64,000 bases of DNA from Eublepharis macularius (GCF_028583425.1 NC_072800.1:11855001-11919000), one strand, 5' to 3'; positions 38,326 through 50,437 are shown, numbered from the stretch's first letter. Numbers and translations are program-made. Notes: generated by a model from the sequence alone, not told the origin.

Positions 38326-39140
38326 TGAAAACAAATTACCAAAAATGGGAGTGATCGTTCTCCATGGGACAAAAAGATTCACAAAAGTGATTCTTCCATT
38401 TCAGTACTGCTCTAAGAAGTGTAAATTACATGCATTCAAAATTACAGTGATGTGTAATACTAAATGAAGATGTTTATCACGTATACAACAGATGTATAAT
38501 GGTGCAGGAAATGAAAGTTTGGATGGCTCATCAATATACTTTAGCCTGTCTCTGGAGGGATCCCCATAAAGCCCATCCATAACACTAAAGTGTCAGCATT
38601 TATGTTTAAGCTACAGGTAATAATAAAGCCGAGAATATTCGGCGTGTAAGAACCAAACGAGGATCATTGGTCCTATTTTTGTAAGGGCAGTAAATTCAAT
38701 TCCTGGTGACCTTTTTGCTAACCGAGTTAGGGTAGTTTGCTGTTCCTTTCTTCTGGGCACCAATTAATTCTTGTGCTAATTTTCAATGAGAGCCAGCAAG
38801 TGACAGTGTACTTTATTAAGCTTTGTAGGTTAAAGGTGTATTTACCTGATGGGCATTCTGTTATTAATTGATCCTTTCATAGCCCAGTGCCACTCACGGA
38901 AGACTCAATCGCTTTCTCCCCTGGGATCATGCACACGTATGGATGTCACTGGTGTTGGTGACGGTCTCATCCCTGATCAATGCCGCTTGGGCTAGTCTCC
39001 ATCTCAGCCTTGTTCCGCAGTTGACTTCCATCTCCCTCTCTTTACCGTGGCCAGTTGTCAGATCATTTTGTCCAGAGGCAACTCCAAGAAAAGGGTGGGC
39101 AAAGCGATGGTGAGGGACTTCTCTGTACAGACTCACCAGT
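38326..39140. other. repeat-free AT-rich interval, possible conserved non-coding DNA
   Basis: No repeat or ORF of note from 38400 to 38930. The low CG content and lack of microsatellites resemble conserved non-coding DNA. Conservation cannot be judged without alignment. Confidence 0.25.
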
Positions 39141-39209
39141 TTAGAGGTGGTGCTAGAAGAGCCCCCCTCCCCCAAGGTTTGTTTCTGGTGGAGGGCAACT
39201 CTGGCGCAG

Positions 39210-39425
39210 GTGGCAGAGGAGCCAGCTCAAGCCTTCCCCGCTGCCCAGCTGGCTGACACGGCAATGGCAGCGGCAGCACGGGTGGCGGAGGAGCTGGCTC
39301 CAGCCTTCCCCACCTCCCAGCTGGCCAGTGTGGTGGCGGCTGCAACGGCATGGGTGGAGGAGGAACCGGCTTCGGCCTTCCCTGCCGCCCAGCTGGCTGG
39401 TGTGATGGCGGCGGCAGCAGCGCAC
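39210..39425 (+). repeat. 72-bp minisatellite, three units, open in one frame
   Basis: Three tandem 72-base units, each translating (frame from 39147) to a 24-residue Ala-rich unit of the type 'V-E-E-P-A-x-A-F-P-A-A-Q-L-A'. The units differ by substitutions but keep length. A consensus-like donor (GAGAGGTAAGTGG) follows at about 39465. The 120-codon frame has no recognised domain; I regard it as a GC-rich tandem repeat inside an interspersed element. Confidence 0.7.
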
Positions 39426-39740
39426 CCTTCTGCCGCCCAACTGGGCTTCTCTCTAGTCCTGAGAGGTAAGTGGGGTGGGCGTGGGGATAAGTGGTGGGTG
39501 AGGGGCTAGGACAAAGCTTCCCCCCTCACTCGCTTCAGGTAAACTTGAAGCGGGAAACCCAAATTTCCCCTCGGTGCACACCCCTATTTACCTCTCAAAA
39601 AACTCTTGAAGAAACTAAAATCACAAATTACAAAAATTCTTTTTGTAATCATTGGACTTGTTGATGAGAAAAAGTTATATGTTATATTTGTTATATATGT
39701 TGTTAAAAATGAAAAATAAAGTTTATTTAAAAACCCTCCA
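39426..39740. other. unassigned DNA, possible LINE 3' tail
   Basis: 'GAAAAATAAAGTTTATTTAA' at 39708-39727 looks like a polyadenylation region of a retroposed element. Confidence 0.3.
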
Positions 39741-40200
39741 TCTGTTAAGTAGCATCATCTGGACACAACACTAACCCAATGGAAAAAATCTCACAGCAGC
39801 AAGGGTAAAATTTGGAGATCTATCAGATAAAAGCAGTGAAACTAGATTATGATAAGACAAGGATGAAAAATTATCTAGGTAGTGTGTTAAAAACCTATTG
39901 CTGAGGCTACTGAAAAGAGGGCACTCCAACAAAATATATATTAAAGTACCAATTTTCCCCTGGGAACAACCACAAAGGCGGTCTGAGTAAGGAATCTTTC
40001 TTAACCTTCCCTTCATAACAGGAGTGGGCTGCGCATTCAATTGAGTTAATAAGAAAGCTCTAAAATAATTTAGGGTAGTTAGATATAAAGCATAAGAAGG
40101 CCATGATTTTGGTAGAGGAATACCAGAAAATAAAGAGGAACAAACCCTGTGGGCACGAGACCATGTACAGATTGTTTCAAGCAGTTAAAACTCACCGATT
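39741..40200 (-). pseudogene. LINE ORF2 C-terminal fragment
   Basis: The minus-strand frame 40040-39771 encodes 'RLRKIPYSDRLCGCSQGKIG' followed by 'LIYILLECPLFSSLSNRFL', a Cys/His-type C-terminal module found at the end of some LINE ORF2 proteins. No RT motifs remain. The clade is not clear. Confidence 0.45.
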
Positions 40201-40401
40201 GGGATTTCTAACCAGCCCTAGAACAAACCGTTACAAAGGGTGAAATGGGGAAGCTGCTGGTATTGGCCTTTATGGTCTGCTAGCTAATGACTGTTGTGCC
40301 ATGTGGAGGAATGCAGATCTACAATTGTTGGAGTTGCATTCCCTTTTAAATGTATTGATGGCCACTGACGTAGATAGAAAATGGAATTGGACAGATTTCT
40401 G

Positions 40402-40716
40402 CAGAGGAGAGGTGGTGGAACTCAGTGGTGGAACTCAGGACCGCACAATGCCATCACTTCGGCTCCGCTGGAACAAGGGGGGAGTTTTTTAAAGTTTAAT
40501 TTGCCCTTGGCAAAAATGGTTATATGGCCAGTGGCCCCGCCCCCTGATCTCCAGACAGAGAGGAGTTTAGATTGCCCTCCGCGCTGCTGAAGCGGCGCAG
40601 AGGGCAATCTAAACTCCCCTCTGTCTGGAGATCAGGGTCAGGGCCACCGGCCATGTGACCATTTTCAAGAGGTGCTGGAACGCTGTTCTGCCGCGTTCCA
40701 GCTGAAAAAAAGCCCT
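40402..40716. mobile_element. hAT-type foldback MITE, copy 10, left end missing
   Basis: From 'GAGGTGGTGGAACTCAGTGG' to GAAAAAAAGCCCTG, with the central palindrome intact around GCTGCTGAAGCGGC. The CAGGGCTTTTTTTC left terminus is absent. Confidence 0.85.
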
Positions 40717-40739
40717 GTCGTTGTCTATTAGCCATGATA

Positions 40740-40925
40740 ACTGAATAGACCCTCTGGGCTCAGGTTAGAAAGCCTCTGATGCTGAAGAATAGTTGGAGGG
40801 TAAGGTGTTCCTGACAGTTTCTTCTTGAGGCCTCCTCTGGGGCAGCCAACTGGTCACTGTAGGAAGCAGAATGCTGGATTAGATGGACCCTTGGTCTGAT
40901 CCCTCAGGGCAACTTATACGTTCAA
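40740..40925 (+). repeat. probable retroposon tail
   Basis: 'ATGCTGGATTAGATGGACCC' and 'TTGGTCTGATCC' are phrases shared by many reptile LINE/SINE 3' ends. Assignment tentative. Confidence 0.45.
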
Positions 40926-42694
40926 ATACTTGCTTTTTACAATAGCAGCACTGAGACACCCAGGATGCTACTCTTCTAGCTCTTTAGAAACCCAGCCTTA
41001 AGCAGAGATTGCATTTTAGACTAATGGTTTTTCTATTCAGTGTTGCCTTATGAGATTTAACACACTCCCAAACCCACGAGGCTATGTGGGTCAGGATTTG
41101 TGTGTCCCCGTGTGATGTGCAATGGTTACCCAAAGGGAGGAAGGAGGTGCCAAATGTGCGAGCGAGTTGGAGACTGTCCGCTCTCAGCCCTGAAAGCAGT
41201 CACCTGAGGAGATCACTTGCTCTTTGGTCCCAAGCCAGCCTGTACTATATTTGTGCAGCGGTCAGGATTTCTTTTTCCATCCGCCTCCTGATTGTAAAAG
41301 GGGAATCCAAAATCCACATGTGAGCAGCAACTGCCTGTCCTCCTCCAAGTACACTGTGGAGCTGAGCCAGAGCCTCTTACTGTCCACGCCGGCTGTTCGG
41401 TACTGATTAGGAGTTGGATAGCAGCTCTCTGAATGTGATCCTTCCCAGCTTTCAGAAGTCATGTGAGGCGACATCTCAGGAAACGGGAGCTGACGGTCAC
41501 ATCACAGCCCCTCTGACAAGGAACAGCCCCTTGTTTAAAAAAAGAAAGGCATGTTTGCAGCATGACTGAACACCCTGCCCTCTCCTTGGCACTGTTCGGC
41601 GTATGCTGGGATTAGAAGTCCCACAGCAATACAGATGCCACTGTCCAGGCAACAGGCGTGCATCGTGTCTGCGATGACAAGGCCCGGATTTTCTGCTCGT
41701 ACAACTGTATTCCTTAGCTCACGTAATGGCAGCAACGACAAAAAAAAAACCCTTGCCACAACAGGTACACACACACACAATATTGAGGAGGCTTTTTCTT
41801 CTCTGAAGACATATGTGCACCGTCACAGAAATAGAAATCGGCATTTGGTGAATTACATAAGAAGGGAGGTAGATGGAGCTAGAGGATGTTTTGCTTCAGC
41901 AGTAATGCAGAAGCCAGTTCTGGAGATTTCCCTGTTCAGTGATAACACCAAGCCCGGCGGCTGCTATTGTTCTGGGAAGAGGAGAATATGCAGCCCCCCT
42001 GCCCATAAACTCCAGAAATGATAGGCAGGTTCTACAGTGTGTCAAGTGGATTCATGCGCTTCTCTTCTCCTGTTTTCATGTATGGTTTTCCCATATACTA
42101 ACTCCCTGACTGACTATGGAAGGAATGTTCCAGATTGATTTCCTTCGTGATATCTGGCATCAGTTCTAATTTCTTTGGAGAATCTCTCTGGCTTGGCTGG
42201 TTCAGAAGAAAAAGAAATTCTTGCACTGCAGCAAGCACCAAATTTAAGGCTCTTATTTTGCGGGGGGAGCACGTTTAGGGAGAGCCATGGGCATTCCTTC
42301 TTTTTCCATATCACAAGCGAAATTTCTGGCCAGCTCTGTGGTTGTATACATTGGCCTATGATGGTTAGAAACAACTAAATTTGAAATGACACCTTTTGGA
42401 TGGTGCTGTCTGAAAAACACACACCTTTGCATGCACAAAAGTAGTTTCCACTGCTATTTGTATCCTGCCTTAGTTACATACACACAACAGTTCTTTGGGC
42501 TTGTGTTTCTCAAACTTGGGGTGATAGGGTTATTGAGTTTGATCACACAGATCTGTTCCACTAAGGACGGAGGTTTCCTCCAGTGCTGGGGGCCAATTGT
42601 GCATCATGCCTTGTCTTGAGTTGGAGAAAAGCATCACTGATAGTGGAACAGATCTGTGGGATCTAATCCTGTTCTTCTGTGTAATGATTTTACG
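40926..42694. other. unassigned DNA
   Basis: A short (CA)n run is at 41767-41779. No gene or named repeat recognised; several frames of 60-130 codons lack motifs. Confidence 0.4.
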
Positions 42695-43363
42695 TGTGTG
42701 TGTGTCTTTAAATGCTTGGTGTGGTACAGATGAAGAGTGGGGGAGAGGGATGAATGGGTGAGATGATTGGCTGATGACTGAGAGTGGGCAGAGTGAACTG
42801 CTGTTTCAGTTACTGAGTGGAGAGAAAAGATTCAGTCTGGTTTTAGCAGGCAAGCTGTGTGCAGCCTGAGCAAGTCTAAGCATTTCTGAGAGAAATATTG
42901 AGTCTGGTTTTAGCACGCAAGCTGTGTGCAGTCTGAGAGTGTCTGTGAATTTCTAAAAGAAATATAACCTGTGTGGAAATCTGAAGCCCATTCATTCTAC
43001 CTAATGTAGGCAAACTGTGTGCGCATGAGAGAAGATCTGAGTGACTGTGTCTATGAAAAGAAACTTTAAGAACAGATAATATTATTTGAAGCCATCAAGC
43101 TTAAGAAATATTATGAAACCAATGTGCTTCTTGTAAAAAATAAATGTTTATTTTGGTTTTTTTATTGCAGTTATTCCTATATCCCATTCCTTTCCTCAGG
43201 GCCACATAGTACCATGAAGGAGCCTGACACTTGGGCACGTTATTAAAGGGGAAATTTAAGTTATTTTGGAATATAATTCCTGGTGGCAGCAATCTCCCCA
43301 GAGGGTGTAAAAGAAGAAAAGGGTTAAAGGCAAAATCTAACCGAAAGAAAGGGGCTCGTAACA
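42695..43363 (+). mobile_element. solo LTR, copy 1 (TGTGTCTTTAAATGC family)
   Basis: 669 bp with TG...CA ends, flanked by TTACG and TTATG (42690-42694 and 43364-43368). The single difference is a C-to-T at a CpG, so a 5-bp target duplication is likely. An AATAAA is at 43139-43144. Two 67-bp tandem units at 42834-42900 and 42901-42967 sit where U3 enhancer repeats are common. It aligns throughout with the reverse complement of 58744-59466. No internal coding region is attached. Confidence 0.75.
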
Positions 43364-44401
43364 TTATGCTATTCAAATAAAATCATTGGGCAATTCCACT
43401 GTGCCCACCCAAGGCCTTTGGCACCCTGAAACCAATTATTTGAATCCCAAAGACATTAGCATTTAATCAAAATCCACAACGCCAACAGCACTGTACATGT
43501 AATACCTTTATTACCTGAAAAGGAACTTGATTCTTGCTGATAGGGAACATAGGGGGAGGGGAAGACATTGTTGCCATGGAGTTTAATTGTTTTTAACTTT
43601 TGCTTTTATTGCCTCTGGTCAGCAGAAGCTTGAAACCAAATCTTTGCCTGTCAGAAGTTGAAGCATATCCTGAAATGAGGAAATCTTAAGATCATGTTGA
43701 TCTGTAACACCTGCTTTCCCCCCTTTCTGTAATATCTGCTTTCTGGCCCAATTGAAGAGTTTGAGGGTACTCGAAAGCTTGCACACAGTTCTGTATCAAT
43801 GGGTTGGCCCTAATAAAGGTATGACACGGATGGGTTTTTTTGGCTTTGGGGCTTTAACTTTAGAGCCAACATGAGTGTAGAGTAGACAACTTGCATATTT
43901 AACCAAGATTACTTTAAAACAATCCAACACATTTCACCTCCAAAGGTTCTTCGGGGATTTTCAAAACTCAGTGAGAATACAAACTATGGGAAGTTATTTC
44001 TTACAGATATTAAAAATATAACCATCTTTCCACAGTACTGTAATATGTGTTACAGTGAATATCCAATTATGTGAGCTTTACACCAGAAGCACAGATTTAT
44101 GCTATAATAAATCTGTTAGTTTTTTACGATGCCACATTACTCTTCTTTTTATCCTGCCACAACTAATATAACCATCCTCCTGGAATCTTCCAAAATACAG
44201 TAAATGCCAATATTTAAATATGCACACTAGCAATCTCGGACGAATTCTGTGAATTCCTCCAAAAAGGATAACTATTTTCCCCACTTTACAGGCTTATACA
44301 GGTAAATTTTGACAATCTAAACAAAACTCACAGAAAATCCAGTTATGTAATTTATAAAGTTCATGTAAATGAATTTACAAGCATTGTTATCTGGACCTCT
44401 A

Positions 44402-44407
<6 letters not shown>
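43364..44407. other. unassigned DNA
   Basis: 43620-43830 carries phrases such as 'CGAAAGCTTGCACACAG' and 'GGTTGGCCCTAATAAAGG' from the same reptile repeat as 23205-23400. The rest is unrecognised. Confidence 0.4.
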
Positions 44408-44460
<53 letters not shown>

Positions 44461-44462
44461 AC
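44408..44462 (+). repeat. (CT)n followed by (GT)n microsatellite
   Basis: About 19 CT units, then about 8 GT units. Confidence 0.95.
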
Positions 44463-45038
44463 ATGTGCATGTGTCAAAGAAAGAGACCCAGTTGGCTAGT
44501 GTGTGTGAATTTACAGGGTACCATTATAGTATTTTCTGTGTATCCGTGTTCCATTGTTCTCTTAACAGCTCCCATAGCACATGTTTCCTTTTAAAATTTC
44601 TGCTTCACATGAGCTGATGCTTTCAGAGGTATCTCTGTGGTGACACCAGTATATTTTTAATGAATGCTAACTACTAATTTGGAAACCTACTTTGGGTATA
44701 ATTAACTTTATTTTTTTTTCCAGTGCATCTCGCTAAGCACTTACCAGTAATAAATTTTAATTCCCATTCCCTTGTCCCATTCTACTGCCAAAAGGGCAAT
44801 TTTTTTAAATAATAGATTTTATTAAAGTCTGCTAAATATATTAGGTCTTAGATCATATCTCATGATGTTCAAAAAGTCACAATACCATTTCAGTCACATA
44901 TCTGCTTAGAAAGTCGTTGAACTGTATATCAGTAATGCTTCATTTAAATCCTGTGTACTTTTGCTCTTTCATTTTACATAGTTCACCCTTAAAGGCCGAG
45001 CTTACAGGACCAGGGTCCAATTTACTAAGACTAGTACC
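44463..45038. other. unassigned DNA
   Basis: AT-rich; no feature recognised. Confidence 0.4.
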
Positions 45039-45299
45039 CAGGGCTTTTTTTCTGGGAAAAGAGGTGGTGGAACTCAGTGGGTTGCCCTCGGAGAAAATGG
45101 TCACATGGCTGGTGGCCCCGCCCCCTGATCTCCAGACAGAGGGGAGTTGAGATTGCCCTCCGTGCCGCAGTGTGGCGCGGAAGGCAATCTAAACTTCCCT
45201 CTGTCTGGAGATCAGGGGGCGGGGCCACCAGCCATGTGACCATTTTCAAGAGGTTCCGGAACTCCGTTCCCCCGCGTTCCAGCTGAAAAAAAAGCCCTA
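45039..45299. mobile_element. hAT-type foldback MITE, copy 11
   Basis: CAGGGCTTTTTTTCTGGG to AAAAAAAAGCCCTA; perfect 8-bp duplication CTAGTACC (45031-45038 and 45300-45307). Central palindrome around CCGCAGTGTGGCGCGG. Confidence 0.95.
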
Positions 45300-45307
45300 C
45301 TAGTACC

Positions 45308-47215
45308 AAACCAAAATGAGATATTGTGTACACACATGCATTTCAGAAATAAAAAAGAAAATCTAGATAATATAACAGTTTATCTTCTAGACTGCATACA
45401 AAAAAGCACCACATCTATAATGATATTAAGCCATATTCCAATGTTCAAAGACAATGGTAGTGAAGATGGCAGAGATTAGATTGTCACACTAACAGTAAGA
45501 TAAACATTCAAGGAGGGGGTCTGGAAAAAGATGAGTCTAGGATAGCTGAATAATTAAGCTTCTCAGACACAGGAAGGAAAGTTTGTAGGTAGCTTTCAAC
45601 AACAAGGGTTCTGACATTAGTTGTGTTCTGATGTACACAAGTGCATCAGAAATGGATCAACCAATACTGCCTTTAGTTGAGAAGTGTGTGATTATCTTTG
45701 TAACCTGCAGTGCTTCAAACAAGTATTCCTTGAATTGTTTAAAAGCATCCATATTGCCAAAAAGACTGAGCCTTTTTGGCAGTTTAAAGATAATTTTTTA
45801 AAAAAAAATCCAAGTCAGCCACTGTGACGGTGTTCTCGTTCCAAACATATTTAGTTAGGAAGCTTTTTAAAACAACAACAACATGTAAACAATGGGTTGG
45901 ATCTTTTGGTTCTGGTCTGCTAACGGAAGCCCTTTCCTCCAGTGGAATGAGTCTTCCATGACGCAAGATGTTATTCTGAGCTCTGAGCACTGGGACAAAG
46001 CCCCTTCCCCAAGGGACTTGACAGCTCTGGAATGCTCAAACACTTAACAAGGAGGCAAGAGTGGCCTGGCTGAATCCGTCCAGGAGCCATCTAGACGGGT
46101 GTTATGCTTCCAACAACAGATGCCCCTCTAGGTCCACTAGCAGAAGGACAATGGAGATGCTGGCTCTTGTTTGTCCCCAACAGCAGAAGTGTGCTGTATC
46201 TGTATGTGGGGACTGAATTTAACTGCCGTGGCAGTCTGATCTAACAGGAATGTGTCCAAACCTTTCATAAAAGCCATCTGATGGGCTCAACTGTATGTGA
46301 AACTGAAACTTCTGCAAACAGGGTTTCTAGTGCTTTCTTCCTGGAAAAGTCAGATTGGGGGGGGGCAGTTTGGATCAAGAGACTGTGTCATGAGGAGAGC
46401 ATTTAAAGATCTGCCCCCTTTTCCCCACCTGAAACAGCCCGTGGGAGTTGCTAGTTGTGTCTTTCCAGCTATGCTTTTTTTTAAAAAAAATGTTGCTGCT
46501 ATTGGTGAAATTGAACTTGCAACCCATTCTTTTAGGATTCATTTGCAGATTCACCCAGAAAGCCCCACCAGTTGTCTGATCACGCTTTGCTGTGGCTCAG
46601 ACGCTGTCCACCATCGTGTCAGCTGACTATCTTGGAGCCTGTATAAAAGATGAACAGTTCAGTTTTTGGAGGCAGAATGTATCATAAAGCAAATCGGACA
46701 GCCAGGACACCAGATCTGCAAGCCTGGTGATTAATGGTGGGCCTCCTTCCTCCTTGACAATTGATGGGAAAGATGTGCCCACAGCATTAAGGGAAAGATT
46801 CCTATGCCGTTTTTGATAACCTGAGCACCTTTGCAGAATATACCTGCACATTGAATGTATTTACTGTCTCCGTTCACTTGTAGGGTAGTAGGGATAAGTG
46901 AATGACCTGTCTGCCTTTCCTCAGGTGGAAGTCTGGGTTGCAGTGAAAGACCTTCGTAGTGGATCAAAGCAATGCCATCCCAACACATAAGAGAATCACC
47001 AGCAAAACTAGAGTGCAACAGTAGGTGTCATACTAGTTTCAACCATAAAAATGTGAGTGCTCTCGGAAGTCTGGAACGAATGTGAATTTAGATATAACAA
47101 TAAACAGCCCCCAGGATTAGGCAGATCAAAGAATTATTTTCCTGGGCAAAAGCAAATGTGGATCGACTATTGTTCTATCTCCCCTTGGCTTCTTTGTATG
47201 GCCAGATTGGCCAAG
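45308..47215. other. unassigned DNA
   Basis: No repeat or gene recognised; the longest frames here lack domains. Confidence 0.4.
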
Positions 47216-47762
47216 TTTTGGCAGAACTGACCCACTGAATGTAGTTTATCTGGATTGCAGTAAAGCTTTTGATAAGGTTTCTCATGATGTTCTGATGGGT
47301 AAACTGGTGGACTGGAATTTAAGATGGTTAGATGGATAGGGACCTGGCTGGCTAATTGCACTCAAAGAGAAGTTGTCGATGGTACCACGTATAATTGGAG
47401 CGAGGTGTCCAGTGGGGTGCCACAGGGCTTGGTTCTGGGCTCAGTGCTTTTCAAATTTTTTATAAATGAGCTAGATGAAGGTGTGAAGGAATTACTCATT
47501 AAATGTACAGATGACACCACACTGGGAGGAGTAGCACACACTCTTGAAGATAGGGATAGAATTCAATGAGATCCACCCTGAGCCTGCCTATGCAGGGAGG
47601 GTGGAATACACTTCTGGGTAGCAGTGTGTGTAAACAAGATCTTGGTATACGAGTGGATGGGAAGCTAAATATGAGCAGTCAGTATGATGCAGCAGCAAAA
47701 AAGGTGAACTTAATCTTGTGGTGTATCAACAAAGGCATGAGATCTAAATCACAGGATGTCGT
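47216..47762 (+). pseudogene. CR1 LINE fragment with an L2-like patch
   Basis: 'VVYLDCSKAFDK...'-like sequence begins at about 47240. Frame 47324-47569 then gives 'SSGVPQGLVLGSVLFKFFI' and 'LLIKCTDDTTLGG' (FADD-type box degraded to CTDD). At 47568-47612 a stretch 'CACCCTGAGCCTGCC' typical of L2 tails replaces about 115 bases of the usual CR1 sequence. CR1 then resumes with 'GSSVCKQDLGIRVDGKLNM'. Non-functional. Confidence 0.82.
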
Positions 47763-48180
47763 GTCACCAGGGCCAGCGCCTCCATTCAGGCAACCCCAGC
47801 GATCGCCTCCAGTGTTGAGGTGCCAGAGGGGGGGTGGGGCCGGGGCTGGGGGCGTGCACCACAGAGCTGGTGGAGGCAGCGGGCAGGCAGCTGACCAGGA
47901 GGGATGGGACGCCTGGCCCGCAGCTACTGCAGTTTCCCAGCTCTCCAGCTTTGCTGCTGCCACCAACACTGCCCCCCCCCCCCGTTGGGATCAGCAGCCG
48001 CAGGCCAGGTGCAGCAGGCGTCCAGGGAGGCACACGGAGCAACGGAGCGGGAGGGCTGGGAGGATGCACGTGCGCCTCCCCAGCCACCCGCCGTGCCTGG
48101 CTGGGCTGGCAGCCTCTCAGCCCTCCCACCCAGCCGCCCCGCATCACACATTCGTTTCGGGTTCTCCTCCAATCCCACAT
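47763..48180. other. GC-rich unassigned stretch
   Basis: High GC with overlapping frames on both strands. A 'GGCCAGCGCCTCCATTCAGG' start suggests a dispersed repeat. No gene. Confidence 0.4.
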
Positions 48181-48497
48181 GTGTGGTACCCCATTTGGAT
48201 TGCAACTGTGACAAGCGTGGAGACGGGACTTCAACTTTCATCCCCCCAACTTTATCCTGACTGGAAACAGCTCTGAAGAACACTATTTGGCCTGTTGAGG
48301 AAACTCTCAATGGGCCAAAGAGCAGACTCCCGGGAGGGGCCACAGCAGTTCGGGAGCACCATGTGGAGAGAGGGAATCAAGGGAATCTCTGTCTCAAACG
48401 TGCCTGTTATGCAGGACACAGGCTGTGAGCCACAGGCAACCAACCAGTGCGCTTCATAATGTGAGAACTGGAAATGACTCACTGTGGTCAAAATTGT
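48181..48497. other. unassigned DNA
   Basis: No feature recognised. Confidence 0.35.
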
Positions 48498-48619
48498 GGC
48501 CGTTCTCACACTGCTTACCAGCCACGGCAAGTTCTCGCACGAAATCGTGCCAGGAAGACGCTGTCATTCTGGGAGCTTAGCCCGATGTTCCATGGCCAGT
48601 AAGCAGTGTGAAAATGGCC
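48498..48619. mobile_element. palindromic MITE, GGCCGTTTTCACACTGC family, copy 3 (short)
   Basis: GGCCGTTCTCACACTGC to GTGAAAATGGCC, flanked on both sides by TGT. Part of the left arm is deleted. Confidence 0.82.
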
Positions 48620-48860
48620 TGTATTTCAACAGGTGCCTCTCCCTTGGCTTAATTCATACTTTGCAGACCTCTTATGGTCAAGCAAAGATGTCTAAGGTTA
48701 CAAAGGAATTCTGACCTTAGAGTTTTCTATCCACATTGAAAAATACTCCAGTTTAGCGGCATCCCTTGAGAAACCCTTACTTATAGGTGGTGCCTGAAAG
48801 ACTTCTCGAGAGTCAGCACCTTCCATGTATCAGCTGTAGAAATATCATAGATGCATACAT

Positions 48861-49395
48861 CCATGATGGAGGTGCCAGCCTTCACGTGGGGCCTGGAGAT
48901 CCCCCAGAACTACAGCTCACCTCCAGATGGCCAAGGTCAGTTCTTCTGGAGAAAATGGCAGCTTCAGAGGATGGACTCAATGGCATCACATCCCCTTTCC
49001 AAACTCTGGCCTCATCAGGCTCCACCCCCAAATCTCCAGGAATTTCCCAACTTGGACTTGGCAACCCTATCATGGAATCTCCAGAACAAGCCCCCACCCC
49101 CCTCTTACCTCCTAGGAGCTGCAAGCAGTCATAGCCTCAACTGTTGCACCAGTTTCAAAACAAATGTGCGTGCCTAGCGACCAAAACACCGGAAGACAGG
49201 GAAGAGGTAGAATTCTGAGACAGTGGTGGGGATTGGTGCAATGGATACTGATGTCACAAAGGCACCGCTTAGCAAAAAAGCTACAGGCTTTGCCAGAGCT
49301 TAACAGGAGGACCCTCCCTTACTTAAACCCCACCCTCCCCAGGCTCTGTTGCCAAATCTCCTGGAATTTTCCAACCCAGACTTGTCAACCCTAAA
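48861..49395. repeat. two adjacent units of the CTCCAGGAATTTCCC repeat family
   Basis: 48861-49070 runs from 'GGGCCTGGAGATCCCCCAGA' through 'TTCTGGAGAAAATGGCAGC' to 'CTCCAGGAATTTCCCAACTT' and 'GGCAACCCTA'. A second, more diverged unit ends at 49395. Other copies: 51696-51860 (minus), 53480-53615, 59573-59620, 60160-60385. Widespread in lizard genomes; class unknown to me. Confidence 0.6.
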
Positions 49396-49428
49396 GAAGA
49401 TCCAGTATGGTGAAGGGGTTAGACGTGG

Positions 49429-49577
49429 AGTGATTCCGCACACGTTGGATAATGCACTTCCAATCCTCATTATAGATAATTTGGAACAGATTTTGTTGTG
49501 TGCGGAACAAAAAATCCACCTCAAACGATTGATAAAGTGCATTGAAAGTGCATTATCCAACGTGTGTGGAATCAACC
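49429..49577. mobile_element. inverted-repeat MITE, TGATTCCGCACACGTTGG ends
   Basis: The left end TGATTCCGCACACGTTGG is inverted at the right as 'CCAACGTGTGTGGAATCA', followed inward by AATGCACTT in both arms. No coding part. Flanks show no clear duplication. Confidence 0.75.
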
Positions 49578-50301
49578 GTGGTGAGACTTGCTCCAGGGTC
49601 AGAAAGCTCCCTGTGTGACCTCGGGCCACTCACTCTCTCAGCCTAACTACACTACTTTGAAAGTACACCCTTTCCTCCAGCTACGGCGAGAGAAGATGGT
49701 TGGATCCAGAGGCTGGGATCAGCAGGGTGGGGAGCTGATGAAGTCTCCCTTCTAAAAGCTTGGATCCACTGGGGCATTTCCACAGATGAAGGGATTTCTG
49801 CCTGCGGAGCCTGACTTTCTTGCTTCCCCCCTTTCACCGAAGCACTAAATATCCCCCTTGAAATGCCGCTCTGCATTTTGGGCTGCAGCAGGATGGGGAA
49901 GGCACGGAGGTCTTGCTCCAGGAGTTGCAATTCTCACCCCCAGAAAAGTTCCAGCGGACCCAAGTCAATGGTGGCCTTGAATGCACCCCTTTACTTTCTC
50001 CCATACAAGTGAATTGTTGCAGTTCACTACTATGGGGGGGAAAAAGAACTAGTAAGAGGAAAACCTGCTCTCCATCCTTGACACTGGTTGGCTCAAGTTT
50101 CATTGACCAGGATCCCACAGGTCATGTGTGTGTGTGCAGAGCGTTGTGCAAGAATGGGCAGAACACAGAGATGCATAGCCCTTCTGGGAATGTGTGCGTC
50201 ACACATCTCTCCCCCCACAGAGAAACAGACACGCATGTCCCATCTCAATGAGAGGAGCCAGTTTGTTAGTAAGGAAATAAAAGCCATTCTTAGCATTCTA
50301 A
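49578..50301. other. unassigned DNA
   Basis: No feature recognised. Confidence 0.35.
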
Positions 50302-50437
50302 GGGCCAAGCTACAAGTGAGGAATGACACTTGAACGGCAAGTGAACAGACTCATGTGTTTTCCTCCCTGTTCATTTGTGCTCCACTTGATCACGTAGGGC
50401 CAAGCTACAAGTGACGAATGACACTTGAATGACACTC
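50302..50437. mobile_element. two partial left arms of the GGGCCAAGCTACAAGTG MITE in tandem
   Basis: 50302-50395 is the left half of the element up to its centre; 50397-50437 starts again with GGGCCAAGCTACAAGTGACG and is cut after about 40 bases. Neither has a right end, so this is a rearranged remnant. Confidence 0.7.

Noticed and set aside
41635..42021. 128-codon plus-strand frame
   Set aside because: No start context, no motif, and low-complexity Lys/Thr and His tracts next to a (CA)n run.
47764..48343. Overlapping GC-rich frames of 100-150 codons
   Set aside because: Compositional; frames in both directions, no domain, adjoining CR1 debris.
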